Below are positions 45,315 through 55,681 of a stretch of 64,000 nucleotides of DNA, in pieces. A program made the position numbers and the translations under genes. Each line of letters opens with the position of its first letter. Position 1 is the stretch's first letter. Location: positions 3,100,001 through 3,164,000 of the forward strand of contig NZ_OY780939.1 of the NCBI RefSeq assembly GCF_963675975.1, read 5' to 3'. The notes under the pieces were generated by a model that was not told the DNA's origin, did not search any database, and saw only the letters and a list, made by a program, of their open reading frames with translations. This DNA is from Halarcobacter sp. GTDB taxonomy: Bacteria; Campylobacterota; Campylobacteria; Campylobacterales; Arcobacteraceae.

Positions 45315-45923
45315 ATGGAAGAGATTATAAAAAATACTACCAAAACATTGATGGATATTGAACCTATAACTACATTAATTCAAAATTCAATTAACAATGG
45401 AATTAAACTCTTTGAAAAAAAAAGAAATGAAAATATAAAAAACTTTTATAATGAACTTTTAAAGGGTAATGTATCCGAAGAACAAATTAAATATGAGATT
45501 GAATTAATCAAAGCTAATGAAAACGATTTTTATAATATATTGTCTGCTTCAATTTATGATGAAGAACAAGAAAAAATCTCTATTTATGTACATATATATA
45601 AATATATAAGAGAAAATCAGCAATTATCAAAAAAAGAAAAAACATTTTATTTAAAAGCAGGTAAAGAAATTTCATATACAGGCTTTTTTCTTATCGCAAA
45701 ATTCTATACAAATTTTATGCTTGGTAAATATAAAGATCCTTATTCATTTTCAAAAGTTTTAGGTGAGTCAACTTCAAATGAATATAATTATGATTTGAGT
45801 ATATTGAGTAAATTTGGTTATTGTGTATTTAGTAGCATTTATTATGCTAATATTGTAAGTATAAATAAAGATATTCATGTTTTTTTTGATAATAATTATC
45901 TAATTCCTGAAAACTTTGAATAA
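45315..45923 (+). CDS. Prophage protein of unknown function, divergent from repressor
   Basis: A 202-residue, helical, basic/acidic-balanced protein without export signals or recognised domains (start MEEIIKNTTKTLMDIEPITT). A good AAGGA ribosome-binding site precedes the ATG, and a terminator follows, so it is a single-gene transcript under the repressor-side promoter. A role in superinfection immunity or early lytic control is possible but not shown. Confidence 0.75.
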   Translation: MEEIIKNTTKTLMDIEPITTLIQNSINNGIKLFEKKRNENIKNFYNELLKGNVSEEQIKYEIELIKANENDFYNILSASIYDEEQEKISIYVHIYKYIRENQQLSKKEKTFYLKAGKEISYTGFFLIAKFYTNFMLGKYKDPYSFSKVLGESTSNEYNYDLSILSKFGYCVFSSIYYANIVSINKDIHVFFDNNYLIPENFE

Positions 45924-45927
45924 TGTA

Positions 45928-45950
45928 GATAAGCCTTACTCAGGCTTATC
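45928..45950. terminator. Bidirectional terminator
   Basis: Nine-bp perfect inverted repeat GATAAGCCT/AGGCTTATC with 5-nt loop between the convergent 45315 gene and dam gene stops. Confidence 0.65.
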
Positions 45951-46733
45951 CTAATAATTACTAATAAACACCTCCTTAACCTTTTTCTCAACTTTGTGCC
46001 TATTAGCCCCAAGAGTATAATTAATCTCTTTAGTAGTTCTTATGTTAAACCCTTTATACAATTCTCTTACTACAACATTATCATTATAAGAGAGTAAAAA
46101 TCTACCTTTTATGTTAGATAATAGTTCTGCAAGCTCTTCATGCTCTTTTATTCCAAATCCACCTGTATTTTTATAACAATGTTCACTTGAAACATAAGGA
46201 GGATCTAGATAAAAGAATGCATCTTCTTTATCATATAGAGGTATCAACTTTTGAAAAGATCTATTTTCAATAGTAACACCTTTTAACCGTGTAGACCATT
46301 TATTATATGATTTATATAAATCTTTTGGTTTTCTTCCAGATTTTGCATTCATTGCAAAACTCTCAGCTTTGGAACCAAAACTATGAGTCAATTGATAGAT
46401 ATAAAAAGCAGCTGCTTCTATTTTATTTCTAGGCTTCCATCTTCTTTTTCTGATATCTTCAAAAATCTCTCGTGCCACTAACATTTGGTTTAAATAAAAA
46501 GATAAAGTTTCTGGATTATTTCTTATTGCTCTATGCAAATTTATTAATTCTGAATTAATATCATTTAAGACCTCAAGCTTACTTTTTTCTTTTCCAAATA
46601 GTACACTTGCAGCTCCACCAAATACTTCAATATAAATCTTATGATCATCTGGAATAAGATCTATAATATCTTTTGAAAGTTTAGACTTTCCACCAATCCA
46701 GCCAAAAGGGGATTTTAATGTTGTTCTTCGCAT
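45951..46733 (-). CDS. dam: Prophage DNA adenine methylase (Dam, D12 class)
   Basis: A 260-residue m6A methyltransferase that probably methylates GATC. It has the SAM motif PFGWIGGKSKL (9-19), FGGAASVLFGK, and the catalytic DPPY at 177-180. Phage-encoded Dam protects phage DNA from restriction or, in Mu-like phages, affects transcription of mom-type genes. The Mu-like prophages of Campylobacter jejuni also carry a Dam gene. Specificity GATC is inferred from the family. Confidence 0.93.
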   Translation of the reverse strand: MRRTTLKSPFGWIGGKSKLSKDIIDLIPDDHKIYIEVFGGAASVLFGKEKSKLEVLNDINSELINLHRAIRNNPETLSFYLNQMLVAREIFEDIRKRRWKPRNKIEAAAFYIYQLTHSFGSKAESFAMNAKSGRKPKDLYKSYNKWSTRLKGVTIENRSFQKLIPLYDKEDAFFYLDPPYVSSEHCYKNTGGFGIKEHEELAELLSNIKGRFLLSYNDNVVVRELYKGFNIRTTKEINYTLGANRHKVEKKVKEVFISNY

Positions 46734-46831
46734 AATTATCCTTTGTGAAAAAACGTCACTTTTTTTAGAAAAAATGCATTTTTTAGTTAAAATTCTTATG
46801 CAGTCAACTTGGGGAAGGTGGCTGTAGCTTA

Positions 46832-47221
46832 TTAAATTTCTATTGCTTTAACTGCTGCGATTGCTTCATCTTCACTTTTATAATTTTCTATAAAAATTTG
46901 ATTTATACTCTTCTCTTTAATCCATTTTTCATTTAGTACAGCCTCTCCATTGATTACTATGGCAGCCCAAATATCTTTCATCTGTGTTTTTGTTATATTT
47001 GGATGAAAGTCGTTCTCTGCATCTTTTACTGTTGTGGTCTCATTTTCTTGCATCAGTTCCCACTTTGACTTAAAATCGTCTTTATTCTCCCTCCCTCCAT
47101 CTACATAGATGTTTAGTGACTTAACAAAGACTTTTGGTTTTGAATTAAGAATATCTTTATACTTTTTACTTACTTCTTGAAGTTTTACTAATTTTGCTAT
47201 TTCTAATTGTGTTCTTTTCAT
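46832..47221 (-). CDS. Phage tail fibre-associated protein (DUF4376-like)
   Basis: A 129-residue protein whose C-terminal part resembles DUF4376-type domains often attached to tail fibres (FHPNITKTQMKDIWAAIVING). It directly follows the tail fibre gene on the same strand with a 1-bp gap. It probably helps fibre assembly. Weak assignment. Confidence 0.6.
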   Translation of the reverse strand: MKRTQLEIAKLVKLQEVSKKYKDILNSKPKVFVKSLNIYVDGGRENKDDFKSKWELMQENETTTVKDAENDFHPNITKTQMKDIWAAIVINGEAVLNEKWIKEKSINQIFIENYKSEDEAIAAVKAIEI

Positions 47222-49675
47222 CTACATAATCCTTATCTTTAAATTATTAGCTGTTAAAGCTTTAAATCTTAAGTTTTCTAAATCTAGCATTGAATAAGTA
47301 TATTCTGCATCTGGAACTTTTTCCCACCTTGAATTAGCGTCATAGTTAATACTTACAAGACCATCTGAAATAGGTGTCTCATCTACATTATTTGTATATA
47401 AAGCCATTCCAAAGTTAAATTTTACTTTAGGCTCTGGGTATTCTGTTAGAGCTTCTATCTCAGAACCACTCATATGATTAGCTACTATACTCATAGCCTC
47501 TTCTAAAGCTACAAACATTTTATTTTCACTTGCACTAGTCCAAGTTTCGTTTTCGTAGGTAATGTCTGAATTGTATTCCCAAACTCCATTATTGTCTCTT
47601 GCTATATTTCTTATCACTCCCCCAATAAAAATGCACCAAGTATTCTTTTCATCAAAAGAGAAAAAGTAATTAGTTACTTGCCCATTTAATGTTTCAGATA
47701 TAGTCATAGAATTGAAATTTGTAAAAAAATTAGTATTTACTGTAGAGTCTGCGATTGCCACTAAATGTTTATTTGTTGGAGTAAAAGATGTAGTTCCAGT
47801 GTCAAATCTTACAATTTTATGATTAGGTATTCCAGAATCATAAATACTTGCAAATATATCTCCATTCGGAAATGCACCTGCTTCAATAAAAACACTAGCT
47901 GTAGTAACTCCTGTAAATAATGTTTCATCTACTATTATTGAGGATGTTAGATAATCCCAAACTATATAACCGTTTTGGAAGATTAAATAAACATATCCTG
48001 TATGTGAGTCTAATATCGCATATTTAAATGTTGAATATGAAAGAGTTGCATATACTTTAACAATAGTCCTTGGTGTTGTTAGTACTAAATCTGTACTAAT
48101 TTCATAATAATTCAATGAATCTGGCCCATCATTAGTTGCACTAAATAACAACAAAGAATTACCATAAGGTATCATGCATTGACTATTTGAGTTATACACT
48201 GTTTGTGCAGATAGTAACGTACTTGCAGTTTTCGTTCCTGTGCTTGTAACTTTTGATATTGTTAAACTATAAGACGTACCAGCTGAATTAGGTTGCCACA
48301 GAGCAACATATGCAATATTATTCAATGATGTTATAGTAATTCCTTTATTTCCTTTATTTGTTGTTGCCGGAATTGCTACAGCAGTGTATAGTTCTTCATA
48401 ACCTGATGCTCCGCTAAAACAATGTAATCTATCTGCAAATACATAAGATGAGTTATATGACTCTATATAAAAATAAAATTTATTATATTCTTTATCATAG
48501 TGAAAATCCTTAAATGATGAACGTGTAGTATATACAGCAGTAGCAATCGAAGTTCTAGCAGTTACTAATTCAGCTTCTTTTGTAAATACTGTTCTAGTAA
48601 CTGTAATTTGTGATGCCGCGGTGCTTTCAAGCAATATTATATTACCTACTTCGTTTTCAAAAACTGCACATGGGATATACCCTGTACCTAAGCTAGTTGA
48701 AAATTTCATTTCTTCTGATATAGCATCAATAATTTGCAGAAAATAAGTACCTCCGGACACATATGATGTAACTATATCGCCATTGCTAAGAGCATAGGTA
48801 ATAAATCTATTAGCAGAATACTCCATATTTATTATATTTTTTTGCGATCCATTTCCAAAAATATCAGTTCGATTTATTTCAACTCCAATTAAACTACTTT
48901 TTAAAGCTTTTAAACTCCAATCTCCACTTGCTATAGCAGTAGTGTCTGTAAAATTTACAATAACAGATGCACTTCCATCTGTAGCAGTTATTACAGCACT
49001 TCCGCCATTGCCCGAGACAATCATTCCGATATGCTCTGTTGCAAAATTACCACTTTCTAAAGTTAAAGTTATATTTCCAGTTGCTCCACTTGGTGTTAAT
49101 GTAGTATCTAAGCTATAGTCTTTAAAGCTATAATTATTACCATCGACATTCATTGTTGTGTTTATAAGTCCTTTGTCAATAACTTCTTTTTTTACTACTA
49201 CTTCAGGATTGTCTCGAGGGATAGAAAAGTTAATAATAAACTCTTCATTCTCTTCAAAGCTTCTTGTTGTTTCAGCGATTGTATTATCTATTGTAATTCT
49301 TTGCCAATTTGCACTTGGTGGCATATCTATATTATTATCTACTTTAGAGATATAATTTACACCGTTATGAGTAACAGACTGAGCAATGCTATAAACCTTT
49401 GCATTACCTTGCTCATCTAAAGATGTCCAATCTCCTTTATAGTTTGCTAATCCGTTTAGTATTAGAGATATTTCATTTATGCTAGATGTATTTTTATTTA
49501 TTTGTTCAATTGCATTATTTAGTTCTGGAATAAAAATTGCTAATTTTTCTGACAATTCTTTATTTTCTTTAAGCCATATTGCAACGGCTTTTGAGTATTT
49601 TCTTGCACTTTCATAATTCGGTCTATCAGGAAAAGTTGATAAAGCTGTTATTACTGTTTGTATTTGATTAATCAT
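47222..49675 (-). CDS. Phage tail fibre/receptor-binding protein
   Basis: An 817-residue protein. The first about 100 residues contain a small Trp/Tyr module (DWTSLDEQGNAKVYSIAQSV, VNYISKVDNNIDMPPSANW) resembling carbohydrate-binding modules of CBM5/12 type. The middle (about 150-700) is Ser/Thr- and Gly-rich beta structure like the shafts of fibre proteins. It likely binds host surface sugars. It overlaps the upstream tail gene by 8 bp. A different host receptor fold cannot be excluded. Confidence 0.75.
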   Translation of the reverse strand: MINQIQTVITALSTFPDRPNYESARKYSKAVAIWLKENKELSEKLAIFIPELNNAIEQINKNTSSINEISLILNGLANYKGDWTSLDEQGNAKVYSIAQSVTHNGVNYISKVDNNIDMPPSANWQRITIDNTIAETTRSFEENEEFIINFSIPRDNPEVVVKKEVIDKGLINTTMNVDGNNYSFKDYSLDTTLTPSGATGNITLTLESGNFATEHIGMIVSGNGGSAVITATDGSASVIVNFTDTTAIASGDWSLKALKSSLIGVEINRTDIFGNGSQKNIINMEYSANRFITYALSNGDIVTSYVSGGTYFLQIIDAISEEMKFSTSLGTGYIPCAVFENEVGNIILLESTAASQITVTRTVFTKEAELVTARTSIATAVYTTRSSFKDFHYDKEYNKFYFYIESYNSSYVFADRLHCFSGASGYEELYTAVAIPATTNKGNKGITITSLNNIAYVALWQPNSAGTSYSLTISKVTSTGTKTASTLLSAQTVYNSNSQCMIPYGNSLLLFSATNDGPDSLNYYEISTDLVLTTPRTIVKVYATLSYSTFKYAILDSHTGYVYLIFQNGYIVWDYLTSSIIVDETLFTGVTTASVFIEAGAFPNGDIFASIYDSGIPNHKIVRFDTGTTSFTPTNKHLVAIADSTVNTNFFTNFNSMTISETLNGQVTNYFFSFDEKNTWCIFIGGVIRNIARDNNGVWEYNSDITYENETWTSASENKMFVALEEAMSIVANHMSGSEIEALTEYPEPKVKFNFGMALYTNNVDETPISDGLVSINYDANSRWEKVPDAEYTYSMLDLENLRFKALTANNLKIRIM

Positions 49676-50633
49676 TTTGATAATCCCTTATTAACGATTT
49701 AATTTCTAATGTATAAGAAGTATCTTCTGGATCTACAGGTGTGTCTAATTCTGTATATATCCCTAAAATATTTGTAGCATAGATACCTCGTGCAGGAATA
49801 AACACGAAAGGTTTTCCTTGTATTTTAGATAGTTTTTTATCTAGAATATTGAAATCCATATCTGTGTAAACCTCTGCTGTTATGGTGTTAAAGGCAAGTG
49901 CATTTTTAAAGTTTATATTCCCGAAACGATCTCTATCATCTATATTTATAGAGGACTTATTTTGAGATAGAGAATTTCTTACTGTAAAGCCTAAATCTCT
50001 TTGCATACCTACAGTGCAAAAAGCACACTCAGCTATAGATCCTGGGTTTTTTATTTTTATAGTAACTGTAGTGTCGTAATAAATTGGAGGAGTAGCAGTA
50101 AATCTATCTACTATTTGCTCTTGAGTCATTGCTGCAATAACATTATCCAAAGTTTCACTTGGGATTATTGAAGACAATTTTTCTTGTAGTTCTTGCTCTG
50201 AAAACAAATAGTCTGCAAAATCTTCTAACTCATCTTCTACTAGATCAAAAGTTTTTGTATATATTTGTGCATTTGTATCATTATCTATCATAGAAATTTC
50301 TACTTCTTTTGCAACAAGACCAAAAAAACTTATTGCATCTATATTTATAGCTTTAAAAGTAACTTCTATACTTTCAGGATTTGTAGTTTTGCCTGAATTT
50401 GTATAGTCAAACATTCGAAGATAGTTCATAGGTTCACTATCCCAGATTTCTAAATTAGCTTTAGGAGTAAGCCCTTGTATGTCATTTAGTGTGCAATAGT
50501 AATTTTTTCCATCCTCTTCTACTGTACATATTTCAGCTTTTGCATATACTTTTTCTGGATTATATGCTTCATAATCTGTTTTAGGTACATTTGTAGTAAG
50601 AGGAGTTATTTGTTGTAGAGTATGTCCTATCAT
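49668..50633 (-). CDS. Phage distal tail protein
   Basis: A 321-residue protein just after the tape-measure gene (2-bp gap). Its N-terminal part has a module (NPEKVYAKAEICTVEEDGKN, then CTLNDIQGLTP and WDSEP) like that in the fibre and decoration proteins. The rest has beta-strand composition and could be distal tail or tail-tip protein that joins the tail to the fibre. No firm family. Confidence 0.6.
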   Translation of the reverse strand: MIGHTLQQITPLTTNVPKTDYEAYNPEKVYAKAEICTVEEDGKNYYCTLNDIQGLTPKANLEIWDSEPMNYLRMFDYTNSGKTTNPESIEVTFKAINIDAISFFGLVAKEVEISMIDNDTNAQIYTKTFDLVEDELEDFADYLFSEQELQEKLSSIIPSETLDNVIAAMTQEQIVDRFTATPPIYYDTTVTIKIKNPGSIAECAFCTVGMQRDLGFTVRNSLSQNKSSINIDDRDRFGNINFKNALAFNTITAEVYTDMDFNILDKKLSKIQGKPFVFIPARGIYATNILGIYTELDTPVDPEDTSYTLEIKSLIRDYQND

Positions 50634-50635
50634 AT

Positions 50636-53600
50636 TTATGCTCCTTCTTGTAAATCTTTTAATAAATTTTGTTTTTGTGTTTTAAGAACTTTTTTAGTAG
50701 CTTCCGCATGTTTAGAAGAGATAATATTTAGTCTTCTAAGCTCTGCAACAATTTTCTCTAGAACATCATTTTCTTTTTGTGCTTTTTCTTCTTTTATATA
50801 AGAAGTTGTATTTATAATTGTTGTTCTTGAGATATTGTCTTGTATTACCTCATTTTGACCTCTTATTAAATCTTTTAGTTCTTCTAAACCAAAAAAGTCA
50901 CGCCCATCTAAAGGAATAATAAGTTCGCTGTAATCTTTTTCTCCTATATGACCGATTACACCACCACGACCACCTTGAACCACTCCCCCATCTGCGAAAG
51001 GAACTATATTACTTGCTGTTAGTCTTTTGAAAGTTGGATAATCTAAATCCCAAAGTGCATCAAAATCATAATCAGGAATACCATAATTATCTAATAACTG
51101 ATTTGCTTCACGATTATTTATTGAACCATCGGCATATCTATTATCAATTAAATTTTTCCCATATTCCACATTGTTAGCAGCTAACCAGCTCAAAGATTTT
51201 GAGATATCTTTAAAGTTATTAGCTCCTCTTGCAATAGATACAGCTAAATTATCTTCAGTAATATTTGGATCATTTAATAGAGCATTCTTCCAATAGCTGT
51301 ACCCTGATGAATTCACATCTGGTGTACGTCCTAAAACTTCTTTAAAAGCTTCACTTACAGAACTTGGTTTACTACTAGTATTATTCTTAAAGCTATTTTC
51401 TAAGGCACTTTTTAACAGTTGCATTTGTTGTATATATGTACTATTTACGCTATTTATACTACTCTGAAGATTTTCATCTAAAGCAGCTATTTGACTATCT
51501 ATACTGTTTAAAACTAAAGTAGAAGACTCCAAACTTTTATTTAGATCATTTAATGTTGCAGATTCACTTTTACCAGCTAAGTCTTTTACTTCATTTGCAA
51601 GTGTTTTAAGTCTTCTTTCATACTCTTCTGCAGTTTTACTGTCTGTTTTTATGTATTCTGCATAAGAAGTTGCATATTTACTAAAATCGCTAGTTAAAGA
51701 AGATACATCTGCTTTATTCTCAATACCATCTTTTATCTCTTTGTAAAGTCTATTATATTCTGCAACTGTAAAGCTATCTGCATTTTCAGTTAAGCCCATT
51801 ATATCTCTATAAGTACTGTTTAAAGACTTAGTTGTATTTTCAAAAGCTTTTACAAGATTTTGTGCAGTTTTTTGCTCTTCTTGTAGTTGTTTTTGTCTTT
51901 CTTGTAACTCTGTCTTTCTATTATTGTTTTCTTCTGTTATTCTATCTATCTCAGCTTGTTTTGCTTCTTTTAATTGTTCTAAGATATCTTCTGCTGTATC
52001 TAAAGAAGCATCTTTTACAGTAATAGAGTCTAAAGTTAGAGTCTTAGGATTTGTAATATTATCTATCTCTTTTATTATGTCTGTATAATCTTCTATTAGA
52101 GATTTATTAGCTTGTAAAAGTTCTAATCCTGCATCTGTTAAACCATAAGTCGAGTTTTTAAGAGCAATAAATAAAGAGTTTAATTCTTCCATATCTTTTG
52201 CAAGATAAGTTATATCTATAGCAGAAGCTAAATCACGTGCTAGTTGGATATCTGTTTTAAGGTCATCTTGATATGTTTTTGTATTTTTTCTACTATTTGC
52301 CATAGCATCAGATACTAGTTCAATTTGTTCAATATAATCAATCACGTCTGCAACGCCATTTGAGAAAGTTTGATTAGTTAGTCGTCCTAACTCTTTTGTA
52401 ACTTCTATTTGTGCTGCCATGTCTTCTACATTGTTGCTCAACAATAGAGAAAACACATCAGTAGCATTATATGCTTCGTCAATTAATAAATCTAAATCTC
52501 CAGCTCTAAAAAGATCATTTACATTCATTGTCAACATTGGTCGAAGTTTTTCAATCTCTTCAATATTTTGAGTAATATATGAAGATAGAGATGAACTACC
52601 TCTTAATCTATCAACTTCTTTATAGGCTTCAGCCAGTCTTTGAGTTTCATAATACATATTTCCTGTTATTGAATCATACATATCTTGTAAATCCTCAGAC
52701 TGATCTGATAGTTCTTGTATAGAAGAAACAATTGTTACAGCATATTCATTAACTACGTTTTGTAAATCATTTCGGAACTGATCTATAAAATTTTGTAGTT
52801 GATTACCAAAATAAGGGAATCGAGTAGCCACATTATTTACTGTCTCCTGATAGTCATCTAAGTATCTAACGATATTCAACCCATCATAAGGCTCAAAATC
52901 TTCATCTCGATTATAGAAAGGTTGTACCATTTGAAATAATTCAGCCATCAATCCACCAAGCTCACTAGAATCTGCGAATATGTCGTTTATTGCAAACTTG
53001 AAATCTCTCTCGAAAGACACATAAGAAGATATAATTTTTAATTGAGCTGCGCTACCATTTTTTTCAATTGCTTCTAGTAGAGATATTTGTCTATCTAGTC
53101 TATCGGTAACGATTTTATAATCTGCTTCCATCTGCTTTCTTTGTGTTTGTGCAATATCAGAAACAGATATGCTACCTCCACCACTAGCACCACCAGCTGT
53201 ACTACTACCATTAAACATAGTCATTACACTAGCCATTAATGCAATCATTGCTCCTACTCTAGCAATAGCTGTATAAGGATCTCCACCTCCAGCGTTTGTA
53301 ACAGCTACGGTAGCATTTGCACCAGCTTCTGTCATTTTTGCACTTGTATTTGCTGTAGAAGCTGCAACTCCAGCTGTAGCAGCAACTGTTGAAGCTTCTG
53401 CTTTAAACATTTCACTTAATGCTACTGCTTGATTTGCTATTTGTAGTCCAACTTGTAAAGCAGTAAGTACTTTGTATCCAGTTGATTGTTCTTCAAACAT
53501 TCCAGCAGCAGCTCCTGCCATAGCAGAATATCCATCAATTTGATTACTAAAATACTTAGTTTGGTCTTTTGCATACTTTTTACTATTTTTTTGAGCAGCA

Positions 53601-55456
53601 GTTAAACCATCATTATATGTTTCCCAAGTTTTATTGTTTTTGCCTAATTGGGAAAATGCATCTGATATACTCATAATTGACTTTGCAGTTCCGTCAAGTC
53701 CGGCAACATCAAAATTTATTTCAAAATTAAAACCATTTTCAAAACTTTTAAGATTATCTAATTCTTTTGTTAAGGCTTTTATATTGTTTATCTTTGATTC
53801 ATTCTCAGTATATTGCTTTGCAGTTATTTGCCCACTCATCAATAACTCTTGATTTTTAAGATGCAGTAGAGCTTGTTGTACTGGAATTTTATTTTCCATA
53901 GCTATTTTTTGAGCTTCAATCTGTTGTTTAATATCTGTTTCAATATCAGCTAAATTTAATCCATTAAAATCGTTTTTCATAAAGTCAAATGCAGTTTGTA
54001 GTTGCTGTGCAGTTAGAGTTCCACTTTGAGCTAAAGATACCATTTTTTGATTGGTTGAATTTAACCACTTTTCGTATGCAGTTCCTGTTGTTTGAATAAA
54101 GCTATTATATGCGATTTCTTGTTGTTTTATCTTTTTTGCAATTTCTGCAGAAGTATCTACTTCATTTACATTTTTTTTAGCAACTAATATTCTTTTTTTA
54201 TTAGTTTCTTCTTTTGTTATTGTGTTTTCATATTGTTTATTTAAAGCTATTAACTCAAGATTTAGAGCTCTTATTTCAGCTTTTATTTTTCCATCCCCAC
54301 CTTTTCCAAACATTTTTTCAAAAAGGCTAGTTTCTTCTAATGATTTTGTTTTTTCTTCAATTTGACTATAAACATCAATTACTCTTTTGTTTAACTGATT
54401 AATAGTTGTTAACTCATCTATATCTTTAAAATTGTCGTAAAACTCATTTACTTGTACAGTTAATTTTGCTAGTAAACTACTTGTACTATTTATACCTTTT
54501 TTTACATCATCAAAAAAAGGTTCCACAGAAGCTCCAGCAAGAATATTAAAATTATTTGATAAGTTAGAAACAGCAGTATCATATGTTTCTAATGGTTGTA
54601 CATCCTTTAATTTGCTATTTATAGTTTCATATATATTTGAAGATTTTTTTAGTGTTTCATTTGTTAGCCCTAAAGAGCCCAATAATCTTCCTAGTTCACT
54701 GTTTGACATTACAGTACCAGTTGCAAGTCCATCCACACCTGCTAATAACTGATTAAACTCAACTCCAGCACTTCCTGCTGTAACTGATAATTTTTGAGTT
54801 AAATCAATCATTTCTTTATTTGATACACCTACATTTTTCATTGATGCATACATAGCTTTATAAATTTCTACTGTTTGATCTAAAGTATGAGGAGTAGAAG
54901 CATTAATTTTAGTAAGTTCTTCAATACTTTTAGTAGCTTCTCTATTTGCTAGTGCATACTTTTCTTGTATAGATAAATACTTTCCTGTGCTGTCAATGTT
55001 TTCAGAAGTAACAACAGCTAAAGTTGAAAGTCCACTTGAAAGATTTTCGGCTGTTTTATTATAATTTATTCCTTGTATATAAAGTTCTTTACTTGCTTTT
55101 GCAACTGCTAAAATAGGTACTGCAACTGCTGCAAATTTTACTAATTTAGACTGTACACTTGAAATTGTATTTGAAAAGCCAGCCATTGAAGATGAGCTTG
55201 TTTTGGTTTTGTTATCTAAGTTATCAAAGTCTTTTGCAGTTTTTCTAACACTGTTACCTATATTATCAAACTCTTTTGCAGTATTTTTTAGGGAGTTGTT
55301 TCTCTTTACAAAAGAGCCTACAGAGTTATCCAGCCCTCTTACAGAGTTTGCAGTAGTTCTAGAATTATTACCTAAAGTTTTAACTCTATCAGCAACAGTA
55401 TTTATAGCTTTACTGTCTGCTTTAGTAGTTATCTTTATGTTTATATTCTTATCCAC
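50636..55456 (-). CDS. Tail tape measure protein
   Basis: A 1606-residue protein, the largest in the phage, with coiled-coil N-terminus (KITTKADSKAINTVADRVKTLG), hydrophobic segments around 100-125 and 640-780 (LIALMASVMTMFNG), long helical regions and a C-terminal part with AFKEVLGRTPDVNSSGYSYW. It sets the tail length; by about 1.5 angstrom per residue the tail is expected near 240 nm, a long siphophage tail. It comes after the tail chaperone genes in the usual order. Confidence 0.92.
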   Translation of the reverse strand: MDKNINIKITTKADSKAINTVADRVKTLGNNSRTTANSVRGLDNSVGSFVKRNNSLKNTAKEFDNIGNSVRKTAKDFDNLDNKTKTSSSSMAGFSNTISSVQSKLVKFAAVAVPILAVAKASKELYIQGINYNKTAENLSSGLSTLAVVTSENIDSTGKYLSIQEKYALANREATKSIEELTKINASTPHTLDQTVEIYKAMYASMKNVGVSNKEMIDLTQKLSVTAGSAGVEFNQLLAGVDGLATGTVMSNSELGRLLGSLGLTNETLKKSSNIYETINSKLKDVQPLETYDTAVSNLSNNFNILAGASVEPFFDDVKKGINSTSSLLAKLTVQVNEFYDNFKDIDELTTINQLNKRVIDVYSQIEEKTKSLEETSLFEKMFGKGGDGKIKAEIRALNLELIALNKQYENTITKEETNKKRILVAKKNVNEVDTSAEIAKKIKQQEIAYNSFIQTTGTAYEKWLNSTNQKMVSLAQSGTLTAQQLQTAFDFMKNDFNGLNLADIETDIKQQIEAQKIAMENKIPVQQALLHLKNQELLMSGQITAKQYTENESKINNIKALTKELDNLKSFENGFNFEINFDVAGLDGTAKSIMSISDAFSQLGKNNKTWETYNDGLTAAQKNSKKYAKDQTKYFSNQIDGYSAMAGAAAGMFEEQSTGYKVLTALQVGLQIANQAVALSEMFKAEASTVAATAGVAASTANTSAKMTEAGANATVAVTNAGGGDPYTAIARVGAMIALMASVMTMFNGSSTAGGASGGGSISVSDIAQTQRKQMEADYKIVTDRLDRQISLLEAIEKNGSAAQLKIISSYVSFERDFKFAINDIFADSSELGGLMAELFQMVQPFYNRDEDFEPYDGLNIVRYLDDYQETVNNVATRFPYFGNQLQNFIDQFRNDLQNVVNEYAVTIVSSIQELSDQSEDLQDMYDSITGNMYYETQRLAEAYKEVDRLRGSSSLSSYITQNIEEIEKLRPMLTMNVNDLFRAGDLDLLIDEAYNATDVFSLLLSNNVEDMAAQIEVTKELGRLTNQTFSNGVADVIDYIEQIELVSDAMANSRKNTKTYQDDLKTDIQLARDLASAIDITYLAKDMEELNSLFIALKNSTYGLTDAGLELLQANKSLIEDYTDIIKEIDNITNPKTLTLDSITVKDASLDTAEDILEQLKEAKQAEIDRITEENNNRKTELQERQKQLQEEQKTAQNLVKAFENTTKSLNSTYRDIMGLTENADSFTVAEYNRLYKEIKDGIENKADVSSLTSDFSKYATSYAEYIKTDSKTAEEYERRLKTLANEVKDLAGKSESATLNDLNKSLESSTLVLNSIDSQIAALDENLQSSINSVNSTYIQQMQLLKSALENSFKNNTSSKPSSVSEAFKEVLGRTPDVNSSGYSYWKNALLNDPNITEDNLAVSIARGANNFKDISKSLSWLAANNVEYGKNLIDNRYADGSINNREANQLLDNYGIPDYDFDALWDLDYPTFKRLTASNIVPFADGGVVQGGRGGVIGHIGEKDYSELIIPLDGRDFFGLEELKDLIRGQNEVIQDNISRTTIINTTSYIKEEKAQKENDVLEKIVAELRRLNIISSKHAEATKKVLKTQKQNLLKDLQEGA

Positions 55457-55465
55457 AACAAACCC

Positions 55466-55681
55466 TTACTTATCATTTAACTTTTTATTTTCTATTAATA
55501 ACAGCCTTTTACAAGCTTTTAGTGTAAACATATAGTCCACGTCCAGCTCTTTACAAGTTTTTTCTACTACTGTTGTATCTACCTCATAGATCATTCCTGT
55601 AAATGTAGGTACTACTTTCATAGATGTATAGAAGATATCTACAACTATTTGTTCATCTTCACTTAGCTTAAAATCTTGCAT
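55466..55681 (-). CDS. Tail assembly chaperone T segment
   Basis: A 71-residue frame from ATG 55681. Its reading frame is open upstream to 55726, where the slippery site of the preceding gene feeds into it. It most probably is the C-terminal extension (gpGT type) rather than an independent protein. See the fusion entry. Confidence 0.6.
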   Translation of the reverse strand: MQDFKLSEDEQIVVDIFYTSMKVVPTFTGMIYEVDTTVVEKTCKELDVDYMFTLKACKRLLLIENKKLNDK

